Positions 1 through 11,359 of a DNA stretch of 64,000 bases are shown piece after piece. The notes beneath the pieces are model-generated. The model had not been told where the DNA came from, did not search any database, and worked only from the letters and a program-made list of their open reading frames with translations. This DNA comes from Tubiluchus corallicola (lineage: Eukaryota > Priapulida > Priapulimorpha > Priapulimorphida > Tubiluchidae). A program made the position numbers and the translations under genes. Where the stretch lies: positions 494,001 through 558,000 of the forward strand of contig JAQGDQ010000045.1 of NCBI GenBank assembly GCA_030141605.1. Reading direction: 5' to 3'. How positions within the stretch are numbered: position 1 is the first letter of the stretch; every line of letters starts with the position of its first letter.

Positions 1-3000
1 TACATAGCTGCGAAAGGATGGCAGACGTCGAAATTGTTCAACATCTTCGTTCTTGAAACTCTTCAACCTTTTTATTGAGATGTCAAGACTTTCACAGAGA
101 CTACTCACAGAGGAAGTGGTGTAATGTTCCATCATACAGAACTGGAATAAAACGAAATTAATAAATTTACACAACAAAAATCTAAAAATATGACAAAGGA
201 AGGCAGACGTCGAAATTGTTCAACATCTTCGTTCTTGAAACTCCTCAACCTTTTTATTGAGGTGTCAAGACTTTCACAGAGACTACTTACAGAGGAAGTG
301 GTGAAATGTTCCATCAGAACTGGAATAAAACAAAATTAATAAATGTACACAACAAAAATCTAAAAATATGACACTGAATAGGATGAACAAAGAATAACTT
401 TTATGGATTTACTATTGCTGCTATCAATAGCATTGTAGTTTTTGTAAATGGACCAGAAATGAGACTAAAATGTTTACTATATTAACAAATGACTGGCGCA
501 GAACTGCTAACTTTCCCGCTGTTCAAGAAAATAGCCAAAGTCAATCAAGAAAAATGGTCGCAATGTGTTTGACTACAAAATTAAGAAATGCCAAATCTGG
601 TTAGTAAATGAATGAATGACTGGCAAAAACAGCTTCTAGTTTCACCTGCTACACTGCCTGGCTAAATCTCTAATGGAGCGAGGATGTATGGACATTCGTA
701 GTTGTTGGGCATGATTGACACCTTTGCCAGTTCAGTGTGTCACCTCAACAGACTATCTTTGATAATGAGCTAAGTTCTGGTTCTGCCACAGCCAGCAATG
801 TTAAATAGTTTGCAAAATACTGAACTGCATATGCAGAAAAAGAAAAATAATAACACTTTATGAAAAAAATAATTCTTTGAGTGGTTTTTGTGCATTTTCT
901 CTTTTTTGCACTCACCCGAAGTATACAGAAGTGCACTGCTGGTCCTGTGTATCGTCAGTTTCTTTTTTTTGTGGGATTTTTTTTTGGTTTTTATGCTTTC
1001 GAAACATTTTAAAGTTACAACTAAGAAGCAACATACCTTTAAGCCTTGTATGAAAGTTTTTACAGAAAAGTCGTGACAGAGAAAATTGTCTATCAGGAGG
1101 TTGAAAACTCTCCTTCCCAACTTAAATGGGAATTTGTCCGTCAGCAAAACCTAAAATACCAGATATGTACATCATACACAGTTTTTTGGAAAAAAGAGAA
1201 ATGTAACAAGTTTTTAAAACCGCAAGTGTAAATTGGTTTCTAAAACGGTTTGAGCATTCATGCAGCAGCCTAAAACATTTTCAACAAACCATTTTGAAAC
1301 GATTTCAGGAGATAGTTTGAATCAAATTGTTTTCAAAAACAGTACAGAAGAGAGCTAGAGAGAGGAAACTCAACAGTGGTGCAAATAAGCATTGTGACAT
1401 TTTACTGTATTCAAACAACTTTGTATTAAAATCCTTTGAGCAGCCTGATGTCAGTAATGCGTACAACGCATCTTCTATTTGTTTCAAAATGCTTTGTCCA
1501 GTAGCTGTGTGAACACTTAAACCATTTTGGAAATGGGTTAATGAAAACGGGTTGTTGAAAATGTTGTGCTCCAACCATTTTGAAATCATTCTGTCATGTG
1601 AAGAGGAATTAGTGAAAAGGTAAAAACCTTTTTAAACTTTTAACAAACATTGTGACAATATAAACAAGGAAGCAGTAATTTGTGTCTGAGCAACTTGAAC
1701 AATGCACTGAATAATTTCTAAAACAGAGTAAGAATTAAGCTAATAAACTTCGTACCCAGAATACATAGTGTTAAGCATCTACCCCGAGGGGACAAACTTT
1801 AGTGATTTGTTCACATCATATAATCTATCAAAACATGCAACATTAGCCCATGTTCATAAGAGGAAAGAAGTGGAAAATGGTTCATTTTACACTGAGAAGC
1901 AGTAACCTTAATTACTAATGAATACTCATTGAGCACTACTTTACCTGGTTCAATATACAGGTGAGATAATCACTGGGTGGTTGAGCTTGAAAAGTTTCTA
2001 TACAAAGGTGAGAAGACACTGAAATCGGTAAGATGCGATGTACAGCTGTCACTGCAGTTGCAACTCCAAACACAAAAACTACGGGAAGTTTTGGTGCGTG
2101 AAAACTAAAAAAAATCCATTATTATTGTGACCTGTAGCCCTTGCATCAAACATTATATTTTCTACTGGTAAATGACTTACAAAAATGCATTAGTGTAACA
2201 AAAACATTTTGGCAAAAAAACAAAAAACATAATACTCTCAATTTTTAATTCTATTATTATTAAAATGTCCACTTATTGACAATTACACAAGTTTTTTCCA
2301 ATTTTAAATGACTAAGGAGTATGGAATTATGGCTTTAGTTACTGGCGATGCATCTTGTTCATTCTTATATATATCCAATGCAGTACAAGGAAGCACGGTT
2401 TTTGAAAAAAACTATAATGTAACTGGCTCACAAGCATTTTAAGCCTGACTGTATAACTTTATAATGAACAGACGCACTTTTATCTTAACGAACACTGTTT
2501 TTTTTGTAATAATAGAATTTAATAATTTTCTAAAGCAACAACTGTGACAACAGAATTTAAATTTACCTGCAAATGCTAACAAAATCTTGAAGAATATTTG
2601 GCGTGAACGCTTCCAGATCTTCCAGTACTACAACAATAGGATCAACATGTTCCTGTGAACTATTTGTAGTTACTTCATCAGGCTTTCTTTTTCTTCTACT
2701 TTTGCTCTTCATTTTGCTCTAAACATTGCACATACTTAAATCTATTTGATAGTAATGTTTTTTTACAATAAAACAAATTTTTACAGTTTTTGAAAATATA
2801 AGGACAATAATTTATATTATATGTTATGGAAAATTAAGCTAATGACAGCTCAACATAACTTATATAAAATGTATATAAGTAAACGCCATATAATAAAATG
2901 TTTCAAAAATTTTTGGTACACTTTGATATCAAACCAATGTCAGAAAAATTGTACACAATTTTAAATCAATGCTAGGTCTTTCAGAGCACTCAGACTTTTC

Positions 3001-5040
3001 AATTAAATATCGAATGATTCATATTTACCTGTTCGGTCAATTTTTCCCTATACCAAGAGCTCAAAGTTGCCATTGTGCAAAATTCTTTTAGATTTATATT
3101 CTCCAATTCTTCATCCTAAAACAAAACCTTAAAGAATGCAAAAGTATTACAGCAATCTTAATTTTGAAAAGTCTGCATGACACAACTTTTTTGGAATTTA
3201 CATTGCGTAGTCAATATGAATTTATTTAAGAATATAAATTACCGCTACAGCTCATAAACATGACACTCAGTGCAATACCACAAGTTTTTTGAAGCTTCTG
3301 AATGCCAAAACAAATTTGTTAGATACTTGCTGTTTGAACTGAAACTTTTGGTTACGTATGCAAAATGGGAATTTATAATAGTGGCAGTATAAATCTTTGT
3401 TTTAAGAGAGGATTACGTTTACATTTTCCTGTTTATCGACTGATTATTCTTGTTTGTCAAATAGTGTATTAACATAAACTGAAAATATTGCAAAAAACAG
3501 GAAAGTTTAATTGTATTATTGTTTGTGTTTTTGGTAACTATTGTAATTCATTGATATAATAAAGTCTGCTTGCGGAACTAAAGAAGGCAAGTAAAAGGCA
3601 AAGTCACAATTAAGTTTACAATATTTGTTTTTGGAGGTTGCAAATTCCAGACATATCCCAGATTAACTAGCTGACTGCGAATACAAGTAAAGCATCACAC
3701 AATGCTGCCTGCATCTCTAAACACACAATTATATATCTATCTTTGTTGTTCTTTACTGTGAAATGTTCAAGTAAAATTTGAAATGAAGAAAATGATTTAA
3801 AAACATTAACAAAATTTGTGCAATTACACTGTTATTGACTGAATGAATTCTCAAACAATTTAGCAAGGCCAGAAAATTCTCCATACCAGGCGATATTATG
3901 AAATCATAATTATATATGTTAACATGATCTCAACCAAAGCAAAACTTTTAATGTAAAAATGTACCATAGAAATGCTGTTCACAATTGCGAGGATAACTTG
4001 TGAGATGACAGCCTTTATACTGAGGCACGCCTTAGATTTAAGAACACAAACACTGGCAGTTACATTTTCTTTAATTAGAGTTACCAAGCTCTCTATAGTA
4101 TTTGAATGATCTGGCATATTAACACCTAAAACAAAAAGACATTGCATTATACTGGTAAACAAGTAAATGAGATTGTATTATGATAACTGTATTACACTAG
4201 CATATAAATTGTGCATGTGAAATAACCTAAGTTATTTTAGTTAAAAAAAACTAGGAAAATAAGTTTAAATAAATAATAAAACAGATGCATGTACCCATTA
4301 TCAATGCTGCTGTAGGAATTTCCCATTGAGCTGAACGTCGGTATTCATCCTCATTGGCACACGTACTACTACTGTATTCTGTCTTTGCTGCATCAACAAA
4401 TGCTAGCAAATCTACAAATACTTTTCTGTACAAATCTGTTTGCATAATCTAGATGAAAAACAGAAATTTGTTAGAATTTTATCAAAGAGACGAACATTTG
4501 TGAACCAAACTAACAAGGGAAGTTTTTTCTTTTATATCAATTTGTTTTTTTACTGATAAACCTACAGAAGATAGTAAATTAAATGATATAGGAAGTAATG
4601 GTAACTTTATTAGAAATGCTTCTAGTCTGCAAAATTTAAGATTTTAAGATAACACAAACAAATTTAAAAGTGTAATCTGTTTACCTTTATGTCAGCCTCC
4701 ATTTCTGACCACTTGTCACGAAAGAGATTACACGGTTTAATACATTCTCCAGCAGCTTTAGCATCTAAAAAGTATTAAATGTAACAGGAAATGCCTTTGT
4801 GGTGCATATGCAAACCCAAATAAATAGAATTAGTTCAGGCATTACTCTTGAACTAAAAATATTGTTGCAAAAAGGCACATTTAGGTGTTACTTCATGCGT
4901 AATTAAACAGTATAAATAAAAGTAAAAATAAGAAACAACTTACCTCTTATTTTGCTTTTCTGCTTGCTGGATTTTTGTCCGCGAAAGAAAAAACATCCCT
5001 GAAAGTCGAACAAATCCGAAATGCTAAAGCAATTTACCAT
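1..5040 (-). CDS. ORC3: Origin recognition complex subunit 3 (partial, 3' end beyond window)
   Basis: ORC3 is a subunit of the nuclear complex that marks replication origins and helps load the MCM helicase. Nine minus-strand exons are visible: 5040-4944, 4764-4685, 4448-4295, 4125-3965, 3115-3029, 2718-2567, 2104-1945, 1150-1037 and 141 to beyond 1. All have AG/GT borders and all phases agree, giving about 380 residues. Family landmarks appear in order: GCFFF near the N-terminus, EIPTAALIMG, LSSWY, VVVLEDLEAF, VFVFGVAT, HRILPISVSSHLCIETFQ, FPFKLG, LCHDFSVKTFIQGLK and FRRLPSF. The start at 5040 is inferred: human ORC3 begins a few residues before its GCF motif, but an unseen upstream exon is possible because an AG lies just before GGATG. 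The introns hold nothing else I recognise apart from the exon duplicate at 195-373. Confidence 0.92.
13..373 (-). repeat. Tandem duplication of about 180 bp covering an ORC3 exon
   Basis: Two head-to-tail copies, about 13-194 and 195-373, each contain most of one ORC3 exon, its acceptor and upstream intron. They differ by a handful of substitutions and a 4-nt indel. The break lies inside the exon, so only the lower-coordinate copy keeps the exon's continuation (RSYV). Confidence 0.9.
195..319 (-). pseudogene. Broken duplicate of an ORC3 exon
   Basis: This extra copy keeps an acceptor (TTTTATTCCAG) and most of the exon reading (MEHFTTSSVSSLCESL through RRLPSF). It lacks 4 nt found in the other copy just after the acceptor. 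The preceding exon ends in phase 0, so splicing into this copy gives TTC then TGA, an immediate stop. It also lacks the exon's 3' part and has no obvious donor. It is most likely a dead pseudo-exon inside intron 8. Its residues LMEHF look closer to human ORC3 than the MMEHY of the intact copy. Confidence 0.8.
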
Positions 5041-5566
5041 TCCATTTAGGATAACAAATTTTATTGCTTTTTTACACAAAATGCTGTAAATTGTTGAAAT
5101 CTGATACACACACTGAACCAAATTTACAAATGGTTTAACAGACGATATATAATGCAAAGGAAAGAAAACTAAAACTTGAGACATAAAATCAAACGTACTA
5201 CTGCGTCAAAAATTATATTTTCACGTTATAATTTGACTATGATTATATAGTACCGGTGAAAACAAGTGTCATCTCATAAATCTAATTCAAACATGCTGGA
5301 GCACTAAGAAGTTATTATATTTTTATTTATATTACTTAATTACATCAATTTAAATTCATTAATAATAATTAAATCCAGCTAAATAATGGGGCTCAATAAT
5401 AGTGTTTTGTTTGATGGCAGCAGAAATCTAAACAATCCTGATGAACACAGATTTTGTACTCTTGAGGTCATTTCATTATGCTTCACTTTGAAATGTGATG
5501 ATTACATTAAATTTAAGGAGTGCACTGTAGTAGTTGCAAGAAGTGATGCAAAGCAAGAAAGCACAG
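5041..5566. other. Short intergenic gap between two minus-strand genes
   Basis: AT-rich sequence between the HMG-box stop and the inferred ORC3 start. It must hold the 3' UTR of the upstream gene and the ORC3 promoter. No TATA box or other element stands out. Confidence 0.6.
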
Positions 5567-6262
5567 CTATTCCATCTTAATTTTAGTTTCAGCATAGTGC
5601 TGTAATTCTTGCTCGTATCTTTCTTTGTCTTTTTCATACATATCAAAATAAATCTTTTTCTCAGTCGTACTCAGTTGCTTCCAGCGCGCTGCCATCAACT
5701 TTGTCAATTCCTGATGATTGACCTCTTGGCCGGGATGATTTTTGTTGTATTCCTCAACAGCACTATTCCTCTGCTGTTGGCAAAACATCAAAAACGCGTT
5801 TGCGGGTTTCTTCGGAGCATTTGGGTCCTTTTCCTTCTCTGTCTTTCTTCTTTTGGTTTCACTCGGTGAGGCTAGTGAATCAGAACTAAAAGGAACACCA
5901 GACAGTTTGAAAGGTTGAAGAACTCCGCGAGGGGCACTGTCCGATGTGACATTAAAATAAGGCTCATCTTCTCCAGGTACAAGAGCTTGAAAATCCCGAA
6001 AGTTGTCTCCATATTGATCAAGTCTTTTTATTAGAAACTTTCGTTGCTTTTTTAGTCGCTGTATGACTTTATGCACATAGTGAATGCGATTAATATATTT
6101 TTCATTATCTTGTTGGATCTGTTCGCATCGAAGCTTGAGAGTAAGGTATTTTTTCTTGTGCCTGTTGTCGTCATAATTTTGATGATTCAGCACTTGGAAA
6201 TCATCATTATTAAACAGCTGCTGATCATCCTCTATATCGTAATCTGTAGCCACCATGTCCAT
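5567..6262 (-). CDS. HMG-box protein with INO80-type coiled coil (NHP10/TFPT-like)
   Basis: Single-exon ORF of 231 residues. Residues 1-35 are acidic and Asn/Asp-rich. Residues 36-82 form a basic helix (KKKYLTLKLRCEQIQQDNEK) with the pattern of the TFPT/INO80F helix. Residues 83-145 are a linker with a basic KRRKTEKEKD stretch. Residues 146-223 are an HMG box starting DPNAPKKPANAFLMFC and containing the expected ARWKQLS and KDKERYEQEL. HMG boxes bend DNA; yeast Nhp10 and animal TFPT belong to the INO80 nucleosome-remodelling complex, so a nuclear chromatin role is likely. An in-frame TGA lies 12 codons upstream of the ATG, supporting the start unless an unseen exon is spliced in. The gene lies 526 bp upstream of ORC3 on the same strand. 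The HMG assignment is firm; the INO80 link is inferred. Confidence 0.85.
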   Translation of the reverse strand: MDMVATDYDIEDDQQLFNNDDFQVLNHQNYDDNRHKKKYLTLKLRCEQIQQDNEKYINRIHYVHKVIQRLKKQRKFLIKRLDQYGDNFRDFQALVPGEDEPYFNVTSDSAPRGVLQPFKLSGVPFSSDSLASPSETKRRKTEKEKDPNAPKKPANAFLMFCQQQRNSAVEEYNKNHPGQEVNHQELTKLMAARWKQLSTTEKKIYFDMYEKDKERYEQELQHYAETKIKME

Positions 6263-7131
6263 AGTTGTTATTTCTAAAGTTGGGCGTATAGTTCATCAAA
6301 TTTAAATGGCAATGTCTTCCTGACAGAAAAACAAATACTGCCTTAAATACGACACAGAAAAATTTAAAATCACGTGCATTAGGTGAAAAAAATATTTTCA
6401 GTAGGTTTTACTGTTGCTTAAAATTTCAACTACTCTTCGTGTTTCCTAAATACTAGCCTCTATTTACCACAGAATTATCAGAATTTAATACCTGCATGGA
6501 TAAGTAAAGACTATGGCATGCACAACAGTCACCTACATAACATTTTAAGCTTCAGATTTGTCTACTGCAATTTTAAAACTGGCAGACCCAAATACACCCC
6601 TTGCTGGTATTTTGTTTATCATACCATTAATAATTTATTATACTGTGGATAAACTATTAGAGACACCTGCCTGATCATTTTCGTAAGACTGCTATGTAAG
6701 CGCTACAGGAAATACATGCTGTACATAAAAATTATACACATTAAAATCTGTAAATAAGAACAGTATTTGTAAGAGAGAGCTGAGAGTTAGTTGCTCGAGC
6801 CAGAATGTGCATATTGTGTTGTTAAAAATTCAGTTTCAGTTAATGATTATTTATGACCAGGAAAATCAATTTTAACCCAAATAATTGAAATGTGTGCCTA
6901 CACTTGTTAATTCGTAAACATAATGCATGTAACATGTTAGAAAATAAAAAATATTTAATAAATTGAAACTTTTGTAATTTATAACTTTAAATTTACACAT
7001 TTGTTTTTTCACCCTGTGAGGCCCTAAGCTATAGCTTATTTATCTTGTTTAAATCCTGCTCTGCATGAATTGTGGACGGGTTTGTGAAAAAGATCATGGA
7101 GAAAAGAGAAGCTATATTGTTTTTGCCTTAC
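6263..7131. other. Intergenic, upstream of HMG-box gene
   Basis: AT-rich sequence that should include the promoter of the HMG-box gene. No coding exon or repeat was recognised. Confidence 0.5.
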
Positions 7132-7204
7132 CTTTGTAAATGAATCAGTAACAGCTGAGTCAATCATCTTTGCATATATTATACTTTTCACACAATCAGC
7201 AAAC
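7132..7204 (-). CDS. Candidate orphan exon
   Basis: A 73-nt minus-strand segment is flanked by a good acceptor (TTTCTAG) and donor (GTAAGG). One frame is open, ending MIDSAVTDSFTK. It could be a 5' UTR exon of the HMG-box gene or an exon of an unrecognised gene. No family resemblance is seen and chance is possible. Confidence 0.25.
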
Positions 7205-7249
7205 CTAGAAACATGTGAATTAAAAATTGAAAATGCAAATTGTATATAT

Positions 7250-8058
7250 TCATTTTAATTCAATTTATTTTATTGACTTCACAAAATTATCAGATCAGAA
7301 GCAGTAATTACAGTATAATGTGACCAAAGCAAAGAAGAAGGGTGGTGGAGAACCTGCAGATTCTCTAGTCAACCACCTTTATATACCTAAGATTCCAAAA
7401 TATTAGTAACGGCACTGTTATCAATTTTATATTAATATGAAGAACATAACTGAGAAGTGAATGGCTTAAGTAACAAAATTATTGTTAGAAAGTGTAATAC
7501 CGAAAACCGTAATTAAAAAATTAACCAAAATTTACAATAGAAAGAAGGTTTTGCAAATCAATGAAAGATAATTTAGCATAAAAAAGTGCAAAACTTGAAC
7601 ATTAACTTCAATGTCAGGCAACAAAAACAAAAACAAAAGAATTATCAACACAGCTAAAGGTATCAACACGGAGATTATAATAAATTAAACCAATGAAAAA
7701 CTAAGCTAAATATAAATCAAACAAAACAAATTAAAATAGTCACAATAAAATCAAAACAAAACAGAATAAAGTCGTTACAATGAAAAAATAATATACATAA
7801 ATAAGTAATCAAAGTCCATAACATAAAATAAATGGCAAGAAGAATCAAGGGAATGAAAGTTACAAAAACAGAACATAACCCAAACTATCTTAAATAATTT
7901 TGCACATATTGCCAGAAGCAAAATTGTAAAAGATAATGATTTAAAAATAACAAAATTAATTTGCCGAATTTTTGAATTAAAAATAACGAGACATTTGGGA
8001 CCAAGTGTAATTAGTTATACTGAACAAATAACACAATATCTATATCATTCCTTTGCAA
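7250..8058 (-). other. Probable 3' tail of the LINE
   Basis: Very A-rich on the plus strand and downstream of the LINE C-terminal remnant. Read on the minus strand it ends in a T-rich then AATAAA-like stretch, as expected for a LINE 3' UTR. No coding frame is visible. Confidence 0.3.
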
Positions 8059-9560
8059 TCATAATAAGTTGTTTAAGTTATTTTTTTTAAAATTTAGAAC
8101 AAATTTATTATATTGGTATGATAGTAAATTCCACAGCAAGGATCCTTGGTGTATTACTTGAATTAAATCTTTTGATAAAATAAGACTGGGTGGTAGTAAA
8201 ACCTCGTAGGATGATGATGAATACAGCACGCTAAAGTATAATAATTGAAAGAGATCAGGGAGCGAATTGTTTTTGAATACATGCACATATATATTATATA
8301 TATAATATAAATATATAATATATTTAATATATATTATTACATAATTTATTTTTTGCAATTATTTTTACAATTTTCAATACATTGGGGTAAGTACCTTCTA
8401 CAAATTTATTGTACAGCATAGTTAGTAATGGATAGCTTATAACTGTCATAGTTGGTATAATTGATTTGAAATGTTTTCAGGTCTAGTAGACATATTTATT
8501 TTTAGTGCAACAGAAGTTTTAGAAGAAACTTCTCACCCAATAATTAGCACAAAGCGGAGTTTTGATTAGACATTCGAAGATAAGAATCAAATGTTATTGA
8601 AGCAGGCGGTACCTTTTTGCCATATTAGAACCAAATGATGCAAAATAATTATTCATAAACTCACAGAAAGCAATCTCAGCATGATTTGTTACCAGTTTGG
8701 TTGTAGTTATGTGCTGCTTATTTTGTCTATTCAGCAAATCATTCAATGTAGTCCATATCTTTCTAATATTAGTTTTATTACAATTTAATGAAGTAGTATA
8801 ATTGTTTTCTTTAGCTGTTTATACAAGCAGATGAAGTTTATTGGAAAATTGTTTATTCTGATTAACTTCCAGAACCATACTAGTTGTGGTCTTACAGTCT
8901 TTGTATAATCTACGATTTGTTGTCTATGGCTTAGAAAAAGTAACTTTCTCAGTTTTTGACAGTGTTTTAACTGTGGCGCGTTTATTAAGGACTTCTTGAT
9001 ATATTTGGAAAAAAGTAGTAAAGTTCCTGTTTTAAAGTTTTTCTTAACTATCAAATTACCAAGATGTTTTTATAATAAGGAACACAGGTAGCTTATCTGA
9101 TATTTTCGTAATACCAAATATAATTGGATTAGATAGATTATTTGAATATATAGCGTCAATAAGTGTCTAAGAATAATTGGTTATTCTAGTTGGCTATGTG
9201 ACTAACGGAAAAAACTTAACAGAATAGAGTAAATTGAAAATAGTCTGCAATAAATGTTGTCTGTTCTATTTGCATGGGATTAAGATTAGTATCGCCGCAG
9301 ACATAATGGCTGATAATATAAAGTCCATTTCACTATGAAAATGTCGAACACATTTACTTGGATATTTGGAGATCACACCAAATATAATCGGTTTCTGTTA
9401 ACCAGGTATTTGAATATCAACCACAGGTCCTCGACCGGTGTACATGGAATTTGGGTAACGCTCTAGTATAAGCCATACAGTATTAGACTCACAATTAATA
9501 GAATCAGTCGCCTAATTGGCTCAGAAATGTCTGGACTGGTAGCTCCCATTTAAACGTATA
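8059..9560 (-). mobile_element. Decayed non-LTR retrotransposon (CR1/L2-like LINE)
   Basis: Minus-strand translation, with stops and frameshifts, gives the order of a LINE ORF2. An endonuclease remnant comes first (IIFGVISKYPS, then GDTNLNP and PTRITNYS followed by TLID, about 9490-9100). Next is the pre-RT linker (KIWTTLNDLLNRQNKQ, then EFMNNYFASFGSN, about 8800-8620). Last is the C-terminal tail (HQGSLLWNLLSYQ, about 8150-8090). The reverse-transcriptase core between about 8600 and 8260 is largely missing. Many stops show it is inactive. The clade is judged from motif style only. Confidence 0.75.
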
Positions 9561-10145
9561 TAAAACTATCAGCAATTGACTCAAATAACTCTGCATATTG
9601 ACACAATATTTTTGCTTCACAACCTTAAATAAGATAATTATGTGTGACAAAAGTAGATAGAAGCACCTTTATTACTTTATGCCATGCTTACTTTGCTTAA
9701 AATTCTTTATGTTAATCATATTAATTGTGTTAAGTACAGTTTTGTTTGTCGGCAGGTATGTTCATTATGAGTTAATGTGCTAGCTGACGTTTTTGCTTTG
9801 AATCTGTCACCCACTTGTCTGCTGCAATTACGCTCTTTGCCCAAGAATTTATGGAAGCCAAACTTTTAAATCACATAAGTTGCGGTTTGCTTTTGTAGCT
9901 CGTTGCTTTTCTCAAGACGTTTGACTAAGCATAAGCCTAAAGACCTAATATTTAAAACTCTCACAGCTTTTGCAGTGCATATTAAGCTGAAGAGTGATGA
10001 CTTATACTTTTACACTAATAATCCCCCACCCCATTATTATTAATGGGGGTAATAATACTACGCGAATCGTCTAATAGATTCAGTTGGTTAACTGGGTCAA
10101 AACATTTCCATCCCAGAATGAGTCTATTAGCCAGCACCTGCTATA
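9561..10145. other. Intergenic
   Basis: No gene was recognised. A 33-codon open minus-strand stretch near 9740-9835 lacks convincing splice sites. Confidence 0.5.
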
Positions 10146-10641
10146 CAGTGGCCGCCGCTTATTATGGACACGGTTATTGTGGACAGCCGGTTATTGTGGA
10201 CAACTCGCGAGGGACGGAATTTTCCCCTAATAAAATCCGCCGGTTAATATGGACAACCGCCGCTTAATATGGACAGCGAACATTCTTGGCACGTGAACCA
10301 GCCGTGCTAACCACGGCCTGCGCGCGTGATTGAAAAGAGCTTCCCGCTCTGCTGCCTGTGTGAGTCATTGCATCAGTCAGTTCGCCGTTTGCCGTGGCCT
10401 TGAGAGCTTCGAAACTGTGATAACTTCCTTCCGTTCAAGGTTGAGAGAAAAGTTTCCTGCCAAACAAACTCGTCTGACTTCTTTTTTTCAATAAAACAGG
10501 AGACGAGTTGATACAGACAGTTTTTTGCCTTTTTTAATGAAGGGGAAGGGTCTTCATGGGTCACTTCGCTTAATATGGACAGCCGCTTAATATGGACATA
10601 CACTGCTGGCCCGAGGTGTCCACAATAAGCGGCGGCCACTG
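10146..10641. mobile_element. Tigger/pogo-like MITE flanked by TA
   Basis: The terminal inverted repeats begin CAGTGGCCGCCGCTTATT and end with the reverse complement, both bounded by TA (10144-10145 and 10642-10643). Inside both ends are repeated copies of TTATTGTGGACA or TTAATATGGACA, probably transposase-binding sites. The TA target site, CAGT terminus and GC-rich repeats resemble Tc1/mariner Tigger-type non-autonomous elements. No transposase frame is evident in the roughly 300-bp core. Confidence 0.8.
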
Positions 10642-10966
10642 TACTGCCATTCTTGTTTACAGTTCTCATTTCTATAAGACTGTTATTTTTAATTTTGTAT
10701 CTATCATATTTTTGAACATGAACATCTGTGATTGCAAACATGTAACACTACTGAACAATTTGCTTCAGCGAATTTACCTCATCAATCTTAATCTCTTCTA
10801 GTAAGCTTACAAATGTCAGACCTATCAGATGGCCAGTGAAAGTGTGCAACCAAAGTGGTTGGTGTTCCAAGCAGTATAATTTTCAATGCACTTCAGGGCT
10901 TTCAACGGCTTTTATACGAGCTAAAATTTGGAATGTCAGGTTATAAGACTTACATTTTCTCTTTTT

Positions 10967-11322
10967 TCAGACACTAGGTCTTTTACAAATTGCAAGTCTA
11001 CTGACTTCCGACTCTGTACTAAGTTGGCCAGGAATATAGCCTACAAATTTATAAAATATTTCAGCAAAAATAAATAGTACTTAGTAGATTCAGATTTACA
11101 AACTTCGTAAGGTAAATTATTACCTGCTACATGTAAACGAAAATATTTCGGCCGTTCTTCAGATTGCGGTTTACCTGCCACTGTCACGCGCTACAAAATT
11201 GTAATGCAAAATACAAAGTGAATTTAACCAATGTAAAACAATGTAAACTTTGCAAAGAGCAAACTGACCGCGTCTGTACATGTTTCTAGCACGAAGCGGA
11301 AACTCGCAAAATGTCTTTTCTG
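10967..11322 (-). CDS. Candidate 3' exons of an unrecognised gene
   Basis: Three minus-strand segments have splice-like borders and compatible phases. 11322-11269 has acceptor TCCTAG and donor GTCAGT, encoding QKRHFASFRFVLETCTDA. 11190-11124 has acceptor TTTGTAG and donor GTAATA, encoding RVTVAGKPQSEERPKYFRL and four more residues. 11040-10967 has acceptor TTTGTAG and runs from GYIPGQLSTE to a TGA. Joined they give about 64 residues of natural-looking sequence. A second reading of the last segment (11040-10954, 29 open codons, donor GTAAGT) is also intact. No family is recognised. An upstream exon would have to lie in or beyond the large inverted repeat. Confidence 0.3.
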
Positions 11323-11359
11323 CTAGGACAAAGAATACAGACCACAGAAAGTAGAGCGC

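Noticed and set aside
8059-9054. Two minus-strand ORFs taken as host genes
   Set aside because: They align in style with the linker and C-terminal tail of a LINE ORF2 and are interrupted by stops.
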